A stretch of 64,000 bases of DNA from Thalassia testudinum (taxonomy: Eukaryota > Streptophyta > Magnoliopsida > Alismatales > Hydrocharitaceae). Numbering within the stretch: the stretch's first letter is position 1; each line of letters starts with the position of its first letter. The position numbers and the translations under genes were made by a program. Shown here one piece after another: positions 42,544-54,789 of this stretch. The DNA lies in contig JAZHRO010000012.1 in NCBI GenBank assembly GCA_037157565.1, positions 10,504,501-10,568,500 of the forward strand, read 5' to 3'. The notes below the pieces were generated by a model that was not told the origin of the DNA, did not search any database, and worked only from the letters and a program-made list of their open reading frames with translations.

Positions 42544-45237
42544 TGTAACGACCCGATTCCCGAGTCCGTACGAGACACGAGAATCGGATCGACTCGACTA
42601 ATCCCAAGACCTGGTCGTCCAATGAGGAAGTAACCAAAAGAGCAGTAAAATAAACCACATTCAGCATGAATATAACTAACAATAAGAAAATACAGCAGTA
42701 AGGAAAGAAACCACTACAGTATATACCACCACAACAGTAGAACAACATTCATAACATAATATGAAACTGCAGGTAAAGAAAAGTACAGCGGTAACAAGAA
42801 CTACTCACTACAGTGGACCCAAAAAGAGGTATAAGAGAACAATGGTAACACTACTGGACCCTACTCGGCCTAGCGTCCTCTGTAGCCGCTGACCTTGGCT
42901 GCTCAACACCTGGTCCTGAAAAGTAACGAGTGTAACACGTCAGCAAAATGCTGAGTAGAGTGGCAGCTAAACTAAAGAACAGTAAAGTGTACTGTAGCTG
43001 TTTTAATTTTCTTTCTTCCTTTATTTACGTCTTTCTATTGTCTCAAAATTTATCTATTTCTCAAATCCTTCACTTGATCTCGAATGTTCCTCGTGGGAAC
43101 GATCTTGATTGCAGTCTTTTCCAAACAGTAGAAGTAGCACGTGGTGCTCTCCTGGCCGGGAGAGTCCCCCGTGGTGATCCTACTCTCAGTCAACCACCCC
43201 AAGGTCACGGACAGGCGTAACGGTGACTACGGCACTCGCGGTAAACGCACAGGTAGCTAACCCACACTGGCACGCGGTCAGTCGTTTCCGTTAACGGGTG
43301 CGCCCAAAGCACAGCACTGAACCAGTACAGGGCAGAGCCCTCTCAGTAACAGGGGTCCAACCCCTCCACAGTAACCAAACAGGGGCCTTGCCCCTCCACA
43401 GTCCGTGCACCCTCGCCTGACTACCCTGGTTTGCCCAGTGGGCCTAACAAGTCGGTGTAGGAGGCTAGTAGAACCCCGGGGCCCGTGGGGTAGCTAGTAC
43501 CTCCCTACAGTAGTAGCTCTCCTCGGTACTACGTACACGATGGCCAGCAAGTCGGTACAAAGTGGCCAGTCCTAACCCCGGGTCCCTGGGGCGGCTGGCT
43601 CCGCTCTGCACTAAACAGGTACAGGTACTTCCCTTGGTACTACGTACCCAAGAGACAGCACACTACCACGTCTTTCTTTCTCAGTTCCATTCCTTTCTCT
43701 TTCCAGCAGTTCCACTCCTAATTCCCCGTAGGGTTCCAGTTCTTTTAACTCAGCACATTCCGATTTCACCTTCCCAGTTTCACATTCATACATCCCATAT
43801 TCCCAGACATGCTCATTTATTCATAACAGGCAGCTGTTAAACCAATTTACAGGTAGCTATTATTTCCTTTCCACATTTTCCAAGACTGCAGTATTCATAT
43901 ATTCCACTAGTTCTTCCCATCCTAGGATTCATGCCATACCCTAGGATCTATCATACAATCTAGTTTTCCAGCCCTAGGATTCATGCAACACCCTAGGATC
44001 TACCATTCATTCTAGTTTCTCATTCCTAGGATTCATGCAATGTCCTAGGTTCTATTTATGGTTCCATAATTAACAGATTATACTAATAAACTTAAAAGCC
44101 ACTCTACTGGTTACAACAGGAGTACTGGGGGTGTGGTCGGGAATCCCGCGTGCCTCCGCAACCCCCGAGACTGCAACGGAACAGGGTCCTATCACACGGA
44201 TCAAACACAAGGAGTTTCTCAAAATAGTATACAACTACTGTAGACGGGTAGAGGATGAAATTCCGAAAAGCACACAACTCGAAATGAGGAAAATGGACTC
44301 CGAACGGGCCCTAAACGGGTCGAAAACGATGAAACAGTGCAAATCAGACGTCTGGAACCTCTTCTAGATGTCTTAAAAAGTGGATCAGAGGTTACCTTTG
44401 CTCTGCGTGGTCTTTCAGACATCCAGAAGCCTGCGGGGGAGTCTGGCCTAGTTCCCAGACGTCCGATGGTCACCCTGGACGTCTGGAAGTCGTTCCCGTC
44501 ATCTGGCACTACAGCCAGACGTCTGATTCGCGTTGGATGCGAATCTCAGAACCTGCGCGTACCCATTTCCTCTCTCTCTTAGTACGGTCAGTCGAAGAAG
44601 AGGAAGAAAGACGGAATAAGTCACCTTTCAGACGTCTGGACAGTCCTCCAAATGTCCTCCCCGCCGTCTGGTTGTTAGCCCAGACGTCTGATTCTGGAGA
44701 AAATTCCAGAATCAGGGCGCGACTCGCCCTCCGCTCGCGACGCTCGCCCGCGTCGCGACTGTCTGCCTGCTGCTTGAGCCGCAGCAGGCCTCCCACGTCA
44801 CCCCGCGTCCGCTGCTTCCCCCGCCGGCCGGCCCTAGCAGCCCCGGCGAGCTCGCCCTTACAGCCGAGCTCCTCTTCCCATGCGCAGCACCTCCTCCCAC
44901 GCTCACCGCGGCTGTCGTTGCCGCTGCTTACTCGCGCTCTCTCTCGCTCACAGGCTGGAAGGAGAAGAGGAAGGGCGGAGGTGACGGGAGTGAGGGGGAG
45001 GGCGTGTCCTTTTAAGGCTGCGCGAGGAGGAGAGAGAGAGCAGGACAGAGGGCGCAGGAGGAAGAGGGAAAAAGAGAGAGAGATGCTCGCAGGTCTGCAC
45101 GCTCAGGCACGCAGACGAAACACGCGTGTCGAAAATAACCGAATCCCAGACGTCTGGAAGTGGTTCCAGACGTCTGGTCAGACGTCTGGGACACCTCCCA
45201 GATGTCTTAAAAATGTCTGAAGCCGGTGTTCGTAACA
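42544..45237 (+). mobile_element. Solo LTR with GACGTC palindromes, inserted in integrase
   Basis: A 2,694-bp insertion starting TGTAACGACCCGATT and ending GTGTTCGTAACA, flanked by exact GAAAA (42539-42543, 45238-45242). Excising it rejoins the reading LVYEKACHLP of the Athila-type integrase. It has no coding similarity. Size, TG...CA ends and the TGTAACGACCCG start suit a Ty3/gypsy (Tekay/Del-like) LTR; the lineage is inferred. The long frames at 44509-45247 on both strands come from the GC-rich leader. Confidence 0.92.
44340..45220 (+). repeat. Cluster of CAGACGTCTGG palindromes
   Basis: CAGACGTCTGG or close variants occur at about 44345, 44457, 44472, 44517, 44630, 44685, 45149, 45167 and 45178, with half copies (CAGACATCC, AGATGTC, GACGTCC) between. 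They lie in the 3' third of the solo LTR, with a gap over the GC-rich block 44710-45130. Confidence 0.75.
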
Positions 45238-45470
45238 GAAAAGGCATGCCATTTACCCGTAGAAATTGAACATAGGGTATTCTTGGTAATCAAGAGTGCA
45301 ATCTAGATCTGAGAATGCCAAGATCTACAAGGCTTGGACCAAAGCTTTACATGACCAATTGATTTCTCGCAAGAGCTTTGAACTGAACTAGAAGGTCTGA
45401 CTATTCGATTCTTGACTTAAGCTCTTTCCCAGAAAACTTATGTCGAAATGGAATGGCTAGTTCATTATCG

Positions 45471-47008
45471 ACTAGATTTTTCCAAATGGAGTTGTTTAAA
45501 TCTCTGACTTGAAGATGAGTAATTCATTCAAAGTCAATGGTCAATGTCTGAAGCCTGTTATTGACCATACTCTTCCAGAACCTGTCTCAGACACGGTTGC
45601 TCTAGCCATGTTGTGACTTCTTTGGCTGGACTTCGCCTAGCTGACGGTGTTAAACTCAACAGTTGTACATATGACTCAGAGCTGACCCAAGCTTCATATT
45701 CAGGTGATATCTTCCATACTCTACCCTTCCTTTCATGTCTCTTTTTCTCAATGTGGACATTGCATTAGCTAGGCATGGGGGGGTGGATTCATTTTTGAAT
45801 CATTTTGTCAGCTCTGTGAAATTCTTGTAAATTCTATTTCTCTTCTTAAAAAAAAAATGAATTAGGAAGGAATACTTGGACATTAGGACTTTTCAATCTT
45901 AGGAAATATTACATTAGAATCTGAATACTAAGACCCTTCAGGTCTTTGGGCTTAATCAGCCCGGGTATCCACTAAAATGTGGATTTATTTTCTGAGTCCT
46001 CGCCATCTTAAATTCTATTGTAATTTGATTAAATAAGTTTAGATGATAAGTACACGACTTATCAACCTGCCCTCTGATTTGAGGGAATTTTAAGTCTAAA
46101 GCATCTTTACACTATCTTTTCACTGACTTGTTGATCGACGGTTTTAACGGAAATTGGGTAGCTAATGAGCCTTCTAGGGTGATATGGCTGGTAAGTTATC
46201 GTGGGTAACAACCCATAGGTAGGTTGTTCAGAGTCCAGTCACTGGACCATTCTCTTCTTACTGCCTTTAGGTAAATCTTAGACCAGGGAAGCCACCTACT
46301 TAAAAAAAAAAAAGTCAAAAAGAAAAGAAAAAGAAAAAGTAAGGGAGAAAAGAAAGAAATAAAAGAAAATAAAAGAAATAAGCCACATTTTGCCGCACGA
46401 GTATGGCTGTCAAGTTGTCGGTGGTAACAGCTCATCGACCGGTTATCCAAAACCCAGCTTAAGAAATGCACTAAAAATTCCCAAAACACGTAGGAAGAAG
46501 CAGAGAAGTAGAGTAAGCTGGGGAGATATACACTGGATTCACCCTTGTGTTGACCCCATAAAAATAAAAGTAGAGAGAAAGCTACCGGTCGTAAAGGTAC
46601 ACCTTTAGGCAGAACTCTCTTTTTAAGGTCACCTAGAGGCATAGAAACCTGAAGTCCGTTATAATTGCCGATCAACGAGTCTATCACATTCACAATAAGA
46701 TACTTAGAACTTAAGGTTTTCATCAAATCTTGGGTGAGTTGAATGACCGTAGAAAGCCACTCTTTAACCCTAAACTCAAAAATCCAAAAAAATTAGAAAA
46801 GAAGAAAAAGAGAAAAAGAAAATTTTCTTTGAATAAGGCGAGGGCTTGAGGTGGTCTGCATTTTGGCAAACACCCAGGTGCTATTGTGTCTTTGAAAGTT
46901 CAGATCCCGAGTAAAAAAATTTCTTAATGTTGAAAATAACTTATGCCCAAGTAATCCAACCTAATTCTTTTATAAATAGCATGTAGTTTTTGTTAGGGAC
47001 TAACAAAA
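45471..47008 (+). other. Post-pol region of Athila-type element, no gene
   Basis: The env-like ORF seen in some Athila elements is not recognisable. A purine-tract-like AGGCATGGGGGGGTGG sits at 45771-45786. Two diverged copies of a block (ATGGCTGGTAAGTTATCGTGGG at 46184; ATGGCTGTCAAGTTGTCGGTGG at 46402) occur in tandem, the first followed by an A/G-rich run (46300-46380); a similar A/G-rich run lies at 46780-46825. The minus frame 46196-46726 is low-complexity and not believed. Confidence 0.5.
45771..45786 (+). other. Internal polypurine-like tract
   Basis: AGGCATGGGGGGGTGG about 1.2 kb before the 3' LTR, nearly the same as the LTR-proximal AGGCATGGGGGTG at 47012-47024. Confidence 0.5.
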
Positions 47009-47024
47009 GATAGGCATGGGGGTG
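47009..47024 (+). other. Polypurine tract of Athila-type element
   Basis: GATAGGCATGGGGGTG directly before the 3' LTR start TGATGTGC at 47025. Confidence 0.75.
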
Positions 47025-48792
47025 TGATGTGCATACATCTGATTAACCTAAAATGTCTATTAATATATGTTCTTAGTGTCACATTAGCATCACATATTGT
47101 AAATAGTGTATAACATGCATAATCATTCATTTAGATCAAGTTGTATAAATTGTATAGTAATTGTCTCCTTTTTATGGTCAGGGATAGGATGACTTTTTAT
47201 CAGGGCCTCGGATCGAAGTTCCAACCGTATGATCTGATCAGGGTGATGATTGGAGTTCAACGACTCCAAGATCGCCCTAATCGGACATTCGTAGCACTAG
47301 ATACAGACCGAGGACCCCTAAAGATCATGGACCAAGATGGTGTTAATCCGCACCTTAGACGAAAAATCCAACTGCATGGATGGATTCGGATCGACGATCG
47401 CAGCCTAACGACGTGAAAATCGATCCAATCCGATACCTGTGGCACCATCTACATCACTTAGAAGATGGATGGTCAAGATGGTGCCACGTGGCACCATCCT
47501 AGCCACCCAATCGGCCCTGAGGAACCACTGCTGCATCTCCAAGGGATTTCCATCGCATGATCCTAGCCGTTGGATCTTGATCCAACAGCCAGGATTGAAT
47601 CTGATCGGTCGCTTCATCTTCATCAAGTGAAAGAGTGCAGCGGATCTGGATCGTTGGATCTCGATCCAATGGACACAAATCTGCGTGCTAAAATCCTCTT
47701 TGTGACAAAGCAACAGCTGCAGCGCAGCGGTCGCGCTGCTGTGGGCGAGATGAAGATCGCGAGTTCGGGCTGCGCTACGCCTCAAATTGAAGAGCGCACG
47801 TGGAGTGGGCGAGCGAGTGGAGCCGTGCGATAAAGATCGGGTGGCGTTGAGCGAGCAATAGCGCCCATGTGCGATCAGACGTGCGGCGCTGACGCGTGAT
47901 CTCACGCGGGCACGCGACGCGACCGAGGATGGTTTAAGCCGTCCGATCTCTTGATTGGAAGGCTGATATCGCGTGTACGTGCGTATACGTTTTGGGCGGA
48001 GAAGAGGAGAGGGCGTGCGCGGCGCACGCACACGTCGCCCACGACGGACCTTTAGTGACGTTTAAGTCTATCACTAAAGGTCTCATATTAATGTTTTTCA
48101 AATTAAAATGTCCAAAATGCCCTCACTCCTTGCAACTACAAAAGGAGACCCCCTCCATACGAATTTCTCATCCCTTCCTTCTCTTCTCTCTCTCTCTAAA
48201 GCTCAAGAGAAGCTTGTCCTACATCCGGGATTCTCCTCAAGAGCTAAAATCAATTTTTCGCCCCCATTCCGGAAGCGGATCCCATGATGACGACGATGTG
48301 CTACCTCGTTCCCGTTCCTCCTACTTTGCCCTCCTTCTTCCCGCTCCATTCCTCATCTTCTAGGCGTTGTCTCATCTGGCTCGTCCTCCAAGCGATCGTC
48401 GAGGAGGATAACTTCTCTCTCCAATTCCTTTTTCCTACTTTCTAGAGTAGAATTTTTCCTGCTTTCTAGTGTAATAATTTCTCACTTTCTAGTGTAATCT
48501 TTTCTCACTTTCTTAGTTGTGCAAACATTTTGCAACTTCAAGTGGATGTTTTCTCTCTCTCCCTCTCTTATTGTCTATAGTTATTTCATTTCATTGTGAT
48601 TATTCTGCTCTTTAAACAAAAACACAAAAAAAATATAATTGTGAATTTTGATCGACATAGCCTCCCTGAGTTCAACATGGGATTTCTTTTCCTGTATAAA
48701 TTTTATTTGTTGAACCCGAGTTCTTTGCTACTCAAACTACAACGATAGGTTTTCAAACCAACTCCGATAGCGTAGTCCTTCGACGTTCAACA
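47025..48792 (+). repeat. 3' LTR of Athila-type element, complete
   Basis: 1,768 bp from TGATGTGCATACATC to GACGTTCAACA, then ATAAT. It carries the hairpin, a mutated TATA (48137-48144), a pyrimidine tract, and CCTCCCTGAGTTCAAC near 48662. The last 205 bp are missing from the 5' LTR. The frames 47257-48363 are LTR sequence. Confidence 0.93.
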
Positions 48793-48797
48793 ATAAT

Positions 48798-49589
48798 CTT
48801 CTCATATAGATGTGGTTAATCCCTTGTTTAAAGAGGATGTAGTAGTGATGAATCAACTTTTCATACTGTGATCAAGATCTTAAAGCTTTGCTTCCTATGT
48901 GATCATTTAAATATGCTTGACACACTTGACTACATAATTGATAGTAATCCTTCCATGATCGAAGTATTAAGGGGATGAGCATATATCACTAGGTAATCCC
49001 AAATGATCAAGGGATTAAAAGGCCTATGAATTGTTGGGTGGGTTAAACTCTTTTGATAGTCCAAAACTCTTAAATGTTGATGAGATACCTTATACTTCAC
49101 TGTCTAAGGAATCAAAAGTGATTGCTTAATGTTAATCCTTTAAGGTTGGGTCCCTACATGGGATGGTGAAAGAAACTGTTGAATGTTTCCTATCTTATAG
49201 AAGACCAAAGTTAATGGAGGCGGCAATTGCAGCTTAACTCACTAGAATATGGATTAGGAAGAAATGTTTGACATGATTAGTTTGTTCGCAACCTAGAAGT
49301 ATCTATCCATCTAGAAGATAACTTGTTGGATACTCTAATCACCAATGGATTATGTTGGTGGATCTACCTTTGTGATATCAACTTGACACCTATTATTGCA
49401 AGGGATAATTAATTCTAAGCAATATGGAGATGATTCTTGACCACAATCTTAGGACCTACTGAAGGGAGGGTTTGATAAGGATTGGAGTATTACCTTAATA
49501 TGGGATAAGCACTTTAGAAAAAAGGAGGAGAAACATTTACTGCAACAACTACTTTTCAAGGATGATATAGCTAGTTTGCATTAAGAGGT
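48798..49589 (+). other. Degraded retroelement sequence, no readable gene
   Basis: No frame of note. Because it lies directly upstream of chromovirus protease and RT, it probably holds the decayed gag, but no motif can be named. Confidence 0.35.
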
Positions 49590-50618
49590 GCAAATGGAGG
49601 ATTGATATAGTGCATATCAAGATGGAGGACTTTGACACCACTCTGAGTGTATATTGGTTATATATGCATACTTTACTTGTAATTGCCATGATGAGGAGGT
49701 GAACTACTTAACTTCAAGCATGCCATGATTTGCATATGGGAAAAAAATATTATTAAATGCATCTTTACTCAACAAACTCTACAAAGCCTTGACAGGAAGG
49801 TACAATGGGTACATAGTTCATGAAATGACACTTACAGAGTAGAGGAAACTTGAGCCTCTATTATATATAGGAGTACTTGAGGAGGGATTCTTTAGGCGTT
49901 ACACATTGCCACATAGTATTTTGGCACTCTTTATCAAGAGAAGGATGGTACCTTGTGTTTATTCATCGCTTATAAATAATAAAAAAAGGTGACTATCAAG
50001 AACAACTATTTGTTGCCATAAATGTTTGACTCGTTACAAGGTTAGAAGGTATTTTCTAAGGTTGACCTACGCTCAGGCTGCCTTCGATTAAAAATCAAGG
50101 AATGAAATGTCCCTAAGACTACATTCCAAACACACTATTGATACTATGAGTTTCCTACTAGATTATATTCATGATGAAACTCAATACAAGCATCATCTTC
50201 CCATTATCCTAGATACTCTGAGGTAGCATCGATTTTATGCAAAGTTCACCAAGTGCAAGTTTTGGCCAAAGAAGGTAACCTTCCTAGGACATGTGATCTC
50301 TAAGGCAGATGTTTCCATGGATCCTGCTAAGATCAAGGAAGTACTAAAAAGGAAGTGCTCGAAGTCAATAATAAAGATCTATAGTTTCTTGGAATCGTTA
50401 GGATACCATCAATGTTCATCTGAGGGTTTCTACAAATTGCCACATTGTTGACCCAATTGACTTGGAAGGATGTTCTGTTTGTTTGAACATGGGAATGTGA
50501 AGGTGGTTTCTAGACTTTGAAGGAGAAGTTGACTACAACTCTAGTACTTACCATACTAGGCAATGGTGACATATTCATAGTAGATATAGATGCCTCTCAT
50601 AAGAGCTTGGGATGTTCC
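49590..50618 (+). pseudogene. pol: Chromovirus-type Ty3/gypsy protease end and RT remnant
   Basis: At about 49630 the text MEDFDTTLSVYWLYMH matches the conserved protease end DFDVILGMDWL. Around 49870 LEEGFF-like text is followed by an IKRRMV/KKDGT-like stretch, then VTIKNNYLLP, KVFSKVDLRSG and RLKIKE, the classic RT order. Much of the palm, including the YVDD motif, is deleted. At 50235-50345 KFTKCKFWPKKVTFLGHVIS and DPAKIKEVLK follow. The connection domain and start of RNase H (DASHKSLGC) end at 50618, where a family B LTR is inserted. Many frameshifts and stops. It continues at 60538. Confidence 0.8.
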
Positions 50619-51155
50619 TCATGGTAACACTATCATCATCTATATCTAGTTTAATTTGATTAAGTTCTAAGGCTAAATTCACCTAATTAATCATTAAAAG
50701 GGTATAATTCAATCCAAGCTAAATTAAGAGGAATCATTGTAAATTGGGTTAATTCTACTATTTTAACCAATGCAAATTAACCAAGGGGTTAACCTATACA
50801 TAATTGAAGGTCAGCTAAGCTCAAATTTTCAATAAGTGAGTTCACACTAATTGATTTAAGGTTTCTTTGTAATAAAAGCTAAATTTACAATTAGTAAAAC
50901 CTTGATTTTAGGATCACTTTAATTCAAAGGGTTTTGATGAAAATAAATGTAAGCTAAATCTTTTAAAAATCATTGAAAGGTATTCTATAAGGTTTAGAAT
51001 AATCAATTTGACAAAATGAACCTATTTTGACCTAAAACATAGACCTAAGTGAATATTAAATATATTTTGAGTTGAAACATAAATTGACCAATCAAACTTC
51101 AACAAAACCCAAAATTGAAGTCACCATTATATTCCTTGGGTCTAAATTAGATTAC

Positions 51156-53809
51156 TGATGATAACATCATCATGACCCATAACTATCTTTAATTAATTAG
51201 AATCAATTGACAAAAGCTCCTATATAATCGTCGGAGAGTAGTAATTCCTTGCATATCCTTTCTGAGAAGAATGCATTAAATCAGGGTTAACTCTACAGTT
51301 TTAACAACATATCATGAATGAAGAATAATCATGAGGTTTCCTAGGGGTTAATCTAAGGTCTAATGAGCATTAAAGTTTAATAAGAGGTTTCACACATACA
51401 GAAACAGGGTTTCACGCACTTCGAGAACGGATTTAGCTCCCACAATCGTAATTTTAGACTCGCTTGAATTACTGAGGTTCTGGTCAATATAAAATTCACC
51501 TAAACCTTCTAAAATTTATTGAAAAATATTCTTTAAGGTTTGGTATCCTTGATTTGACCTTTAGAACCCATTTTGATCTTGAATAGTCTTTGACACAATT
51601 CTACCCTAATTTAGATTTCTACGTAAATTACCTAGTCAAACTTGATTGAAACTGAAATCCAACTTTGCTATCAGATTCCTTGGGTCCAAATTAGGTTTGT
51701 ATCAAAATTTGGGTCCAATTAAAGTCCATCTTGACCTAGTTTGCATTTTAGTCTAGTTAGACTCTTTTCCTTTCAATCAGACCCTTAGCTTTTGAATTAT
51801 TTGTAGATTGGTCCCTAACTTTCTCGTTGTTCTTTGCAAATGGGCCCCTACCACCATTGGTGTGAACATTGGATCTCCGTCGAGATTCGAGCGAGGATTT
51901 CTCACTTGATTCTTAATCAAACTCTTCTAAATTGAATGGGAGATTCCTTAAATAATTCCCTACCAAATGAACCCAATCTTGGACCTTGATTCTTCTCCAA
52001 AAGTTCATGTGAACGCTTGGAAGATGCAGGTATCCTATGTGTGCAAAATCCTCGAAGCTTGAAAGCTTCTTTCCTTTCTTTGAAATGTCCCTTAAGGCCC
52101 ATAAAAGAGTCGGTGATGTAATTCCACTCTTCCTTAGCTAGGTACAAGGCCAAAAATCCTCTTCTTTCCCTATATCCAGCCTCCTCCGACCTAGACTCTA
52201 GCGGCTTCCCTCCCCATCATCCTACAGATAGCCAACAACAAAATTTGCTCGTCCTTCTTCCTCATCGTCTTCCGCGTCTTGCCAACCACAGTGAGGGCTG
52301 CCTCCCCCTCTCCTCGCCACCATCTCCCTCAACGGAGCAAGCTTCTTCCATGATGCCGGAAATCACGCCGATGCTTGTAATCCTCCCCATTTATCCTTTA
52401 GAATAGGTTCAAACTTCTCGTCTCCCTCCCTAGATCTTTTCTACCTCCTCTCTTTTCTATTTTGACTGACTCACCGCCCACCATTCGCCACGCCACGACT
52501 CCCATAAGCATCGTCGTGCTTCACACATCAAAGGCCCCAACTTAATTTGGGCTTTCGCGCACTCAACGCCTCCATCGGACACTTCCTTCTCCATTCACCC
52601 CTTCCACCTCCGTCTGGCCACCACACACCCTAATTCACCATGAAACTGCCACTACCACTTTCGTCATCATCCGGCGAAGCCTTTGAGCTTTTTAACTAGG
52701 GCTTTTAGGCTGTATTCGTGTTTGCAGGTATCTTCGTTGGAGAAATCAGTGCAGCCACCATTGCTAACGTCTTCCACCTTCACCAGACTGCCAAACCCTC
52801 TACATCCAGCGTCGGGAGACGCGGTTTCACCTCACGATGCCATCAATGTCTCCTATTGGCTTCCTAGTAGCAGCAGCACCTGCAATTAAAGAGTCTCATC
52901 TCTGCTGCAAATGCGCGAAGGAGCCGTGAGTAGATAGTCCCACATCGTGGAAATACAGACTAAACACAGCGCTTAAGTGGAATTTGTGTTGTAGCTTCTT
53001 TGCCTAAGCACCGAGGGTCGGGTCCCTGCTTCACACACCCACACAGGCCTCACTCGCATCGCACGCCCGTGGGTCTAGCCAAATTTGAGGATCCGTTTAC
53101 CCGACCGATTACCCAATATGCTAACCTGAGTATATACCTGGGTCTTTGAGAGCAGAAGGGGAAGGATTTCCGAGAGAGAAGGGGGTGGGTTTTACTGTGT
53201 GATCCTTTGCCATGGCTCACTGATGAAGAAGAAAGCTCTTTTAAGACTTAGCCTTTGAAGAGAGGTTGTGCCTGTGCTTGAGAAAGGGAAGCTTTGAAGA
53301 AGAAGAAGACTTGGAAAAGAAGGCCTTGTGCTTGTGTGCCTTCTGTGAGGCACTGTGGTTTGTTGACACTTAAGACGTCTGATGCTATATGCCTGCCGTC
53401 TGATTGAGTTGGTTATGGTTGCTATTGAATGATTTAAGAACATAAGTTAAGTTGATTGATATACTGTTTGATTATTTGAATAAGTTGAAAATGAGATGCA
53501 TGCTTACTTAGAGGACCTAATTGGTGATCTAAATCACCATTTTTTAGATTCACTTTATTCTTTTTATCTCATCATCATTTGAATTACAATCTGACAAATT
53601 GTATTCATTGCATATCTGTTATTGTGATCAATTAATTATGCTCATTGATTCTGAATGAAGATTAACGTGTGAATTCCAAATTTGTTCCCTGCAAACGACC
53701 TTGAACTCCATTTTAGATTCTGAGTTTATAAATTTAAATGTTTGTTGTAAGATTTTTTCGATTATACAACAACGTATATATTTTAACACTCGACGAAACC
53801 TTAGCATCA
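51156..53809 (+). mobile_element. Family B solo LTR inside the older family B LTR
   Basis: 2,654 bp from TGATGATAACATCATCATGA to CTTAGCATCA with exact ATTAC duplications (51151-51155, 53810-53814). It contains the TTCGTGTTTGCAGGTATC acceptor-like string (about 52718), the AGTCCCACATCGTGG block (52939), a GACGTCTGATG string at 53376, and TTTGTTCCCTGCAAACGACC near 53682. The frames 51917-53916 are not genes. Confidence 0.93.
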
Positions 53810-53814
53810 ATTAC

Positions 53815-54775
53815 CCTAAAAAGTTGAGATCAATTGGACTTCATCTTAACCTATTTTTCCTAACGGTCCTTAAGTTTCAAATTTATTTCTTTGAGGTCCA
53901 AAATCATGTCTTTTAGGCCCCTTGCTGATGTCATGATGATGTTAGCTATCTCCTTCAGCCTCCAATCGGCAAGAGAGCCTCCAAACCCTTCTCATGACTA
54001 GATCATTGGAGATCTATATCTCCTAAATCGAGCAACGAAATACCATCAAAATTGGTGGGGAGATTCCTTGTTCATAGCTAAATGATTGAGAGCTTTTTAC
54101 AGCTCTTGATATCATCTTGGGAGGCCACAAATCATGGCCAAAATCATTATTGGAGCTCATGCCCATTAGCCATTTCAAGGCCATGAATTGACTTCAATCA
54201 TGGTTGTCATGTGCCTCTTTGTCAAGTCAAGGTGCATCTCACCTCTCTCTCCTTCCACAATGCTGCCATCAATAAAGGCCTTGGAGCTCCTCTACCTTCC
54301 CTTGTCACTGCATCTCGCTGCCAACCAAGATCGCGATTCTCCTCCCCTTGTCGTTGCTGTGCTTCCCATCAAAGAAGTTTTCCATCCTACATCCTCTCAC
54401 TCCAAAATACCTCATTGTTCACTCCTTCCTCACGTCTGGCTGTCCAACATCGAACATGCTCTATCCTCCTCATCATCCATTAGGTAGTCCCTTCTCTCCC
54501 TTTCTCCCTCTAGAGTAGTTTAGATTTCTTAGAACTATGATTTAGCCTCAATACATCTCCTCTCCTCGTCATCTTCTCCATGTCCGACCTAGCTCTGGTG
54601 CAACTCCAATGACACGCTTCATACCCGTTCTGTGCACCTTCACGACCCCCAACCATCCCTGAAGCTTTATCACCCCTCCACGAATAAAAGCCCCCAATTT
54701 ATTAGGGGTTTCGATGACTCCAACATCCCACCGAACTTTGATGAGAACTGATCTGGATCGCATGTTAGTTAAGTG
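53815..54775 (+). repeat. Middle piece of the old family B LTR
   Basis: After excising the younger solo LTR, 51155 joins 53815 in the order expected for family B U3. The hairpin region AAAAGCCCCCAATTTATTAGGGG is at about 54687-54709. Frames 54188-54487 (alternate readings of one stretch) have no homology. Confidence 0.65.
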
Positions 54776-54789
54776 TCGTTGGGCTGTAG

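Larger units (their letters stand above)
40739..45470 (+). pseudogene. pol: Athila-type pol remnant: RT end, RNase H, integrase
   Basis: From 40741 the RT text PFDICNALATF leads, after a 1-base slip, to MLAIFFDMV, the active-site VFMDDF (about 40823) and SWEKSHFM. Two frameshifts near 40955 and 40989 precede the frame 40994-41803: connection domain SFLGHVGFYRRFIKDFSK, then RNase H with D92 (TDAS), E133 (KKELHAV) and D158 (YTDHS). Integrase follows: GGHF knuckle (41910), WGIDFMGPF (first Asp), ISDGGTHF (second Asp) and AEISNREIK (Glu). Stops at 41801, 42347 and 42458 disable it. The solo LTR splits the codon for lysine before ACHLPVEIEHR (45245). Confidence 0.9.
39182..48792 (+). mobile_element. 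Athila-type Ty3/gypsy element, internally deleted and interrupted
   Basis: Starts TGATGTGCATACATC and ends GACGTTCAACA, with exact ATAAT duplications (39177-39181, 48793-48797). The 3' LTR is complete (47025-48792). The 5' LTR is cut at about 40738 and fused directly to RT sequence, removing the last about 205 bp of the LTR, primer site, gag, protease and most of RT. The pol remainder (RT end, RNase H, integrase) follows, split by a solo LTR (42544-45237). After pol come about 1.5 kb without genes and a purine tract. The protein motifs fit the Athila lineage. The 5' LTR/RT fusion must postdate insertion or have been packaged by chance. Confidence 0.9.

Noticed and set aside
44509..45247. Overlapping long frames on both strands, up to 227 aa
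   Set aside because: All lie within a solo LTR in a GC-rich, R/S/P-biased segment with equally long frames in several phases, as expected by composition.
46196..46726. 176-aa minus-strand frame with an apparently hydrophobic stretch, possible env-like protein
   Set aside because: The F/L-rich part is the complement of an A/G low-complexity run. It is on the wrong strand relative to the Athila-type pol and lacks any signal or fusion-type features that could be compared.
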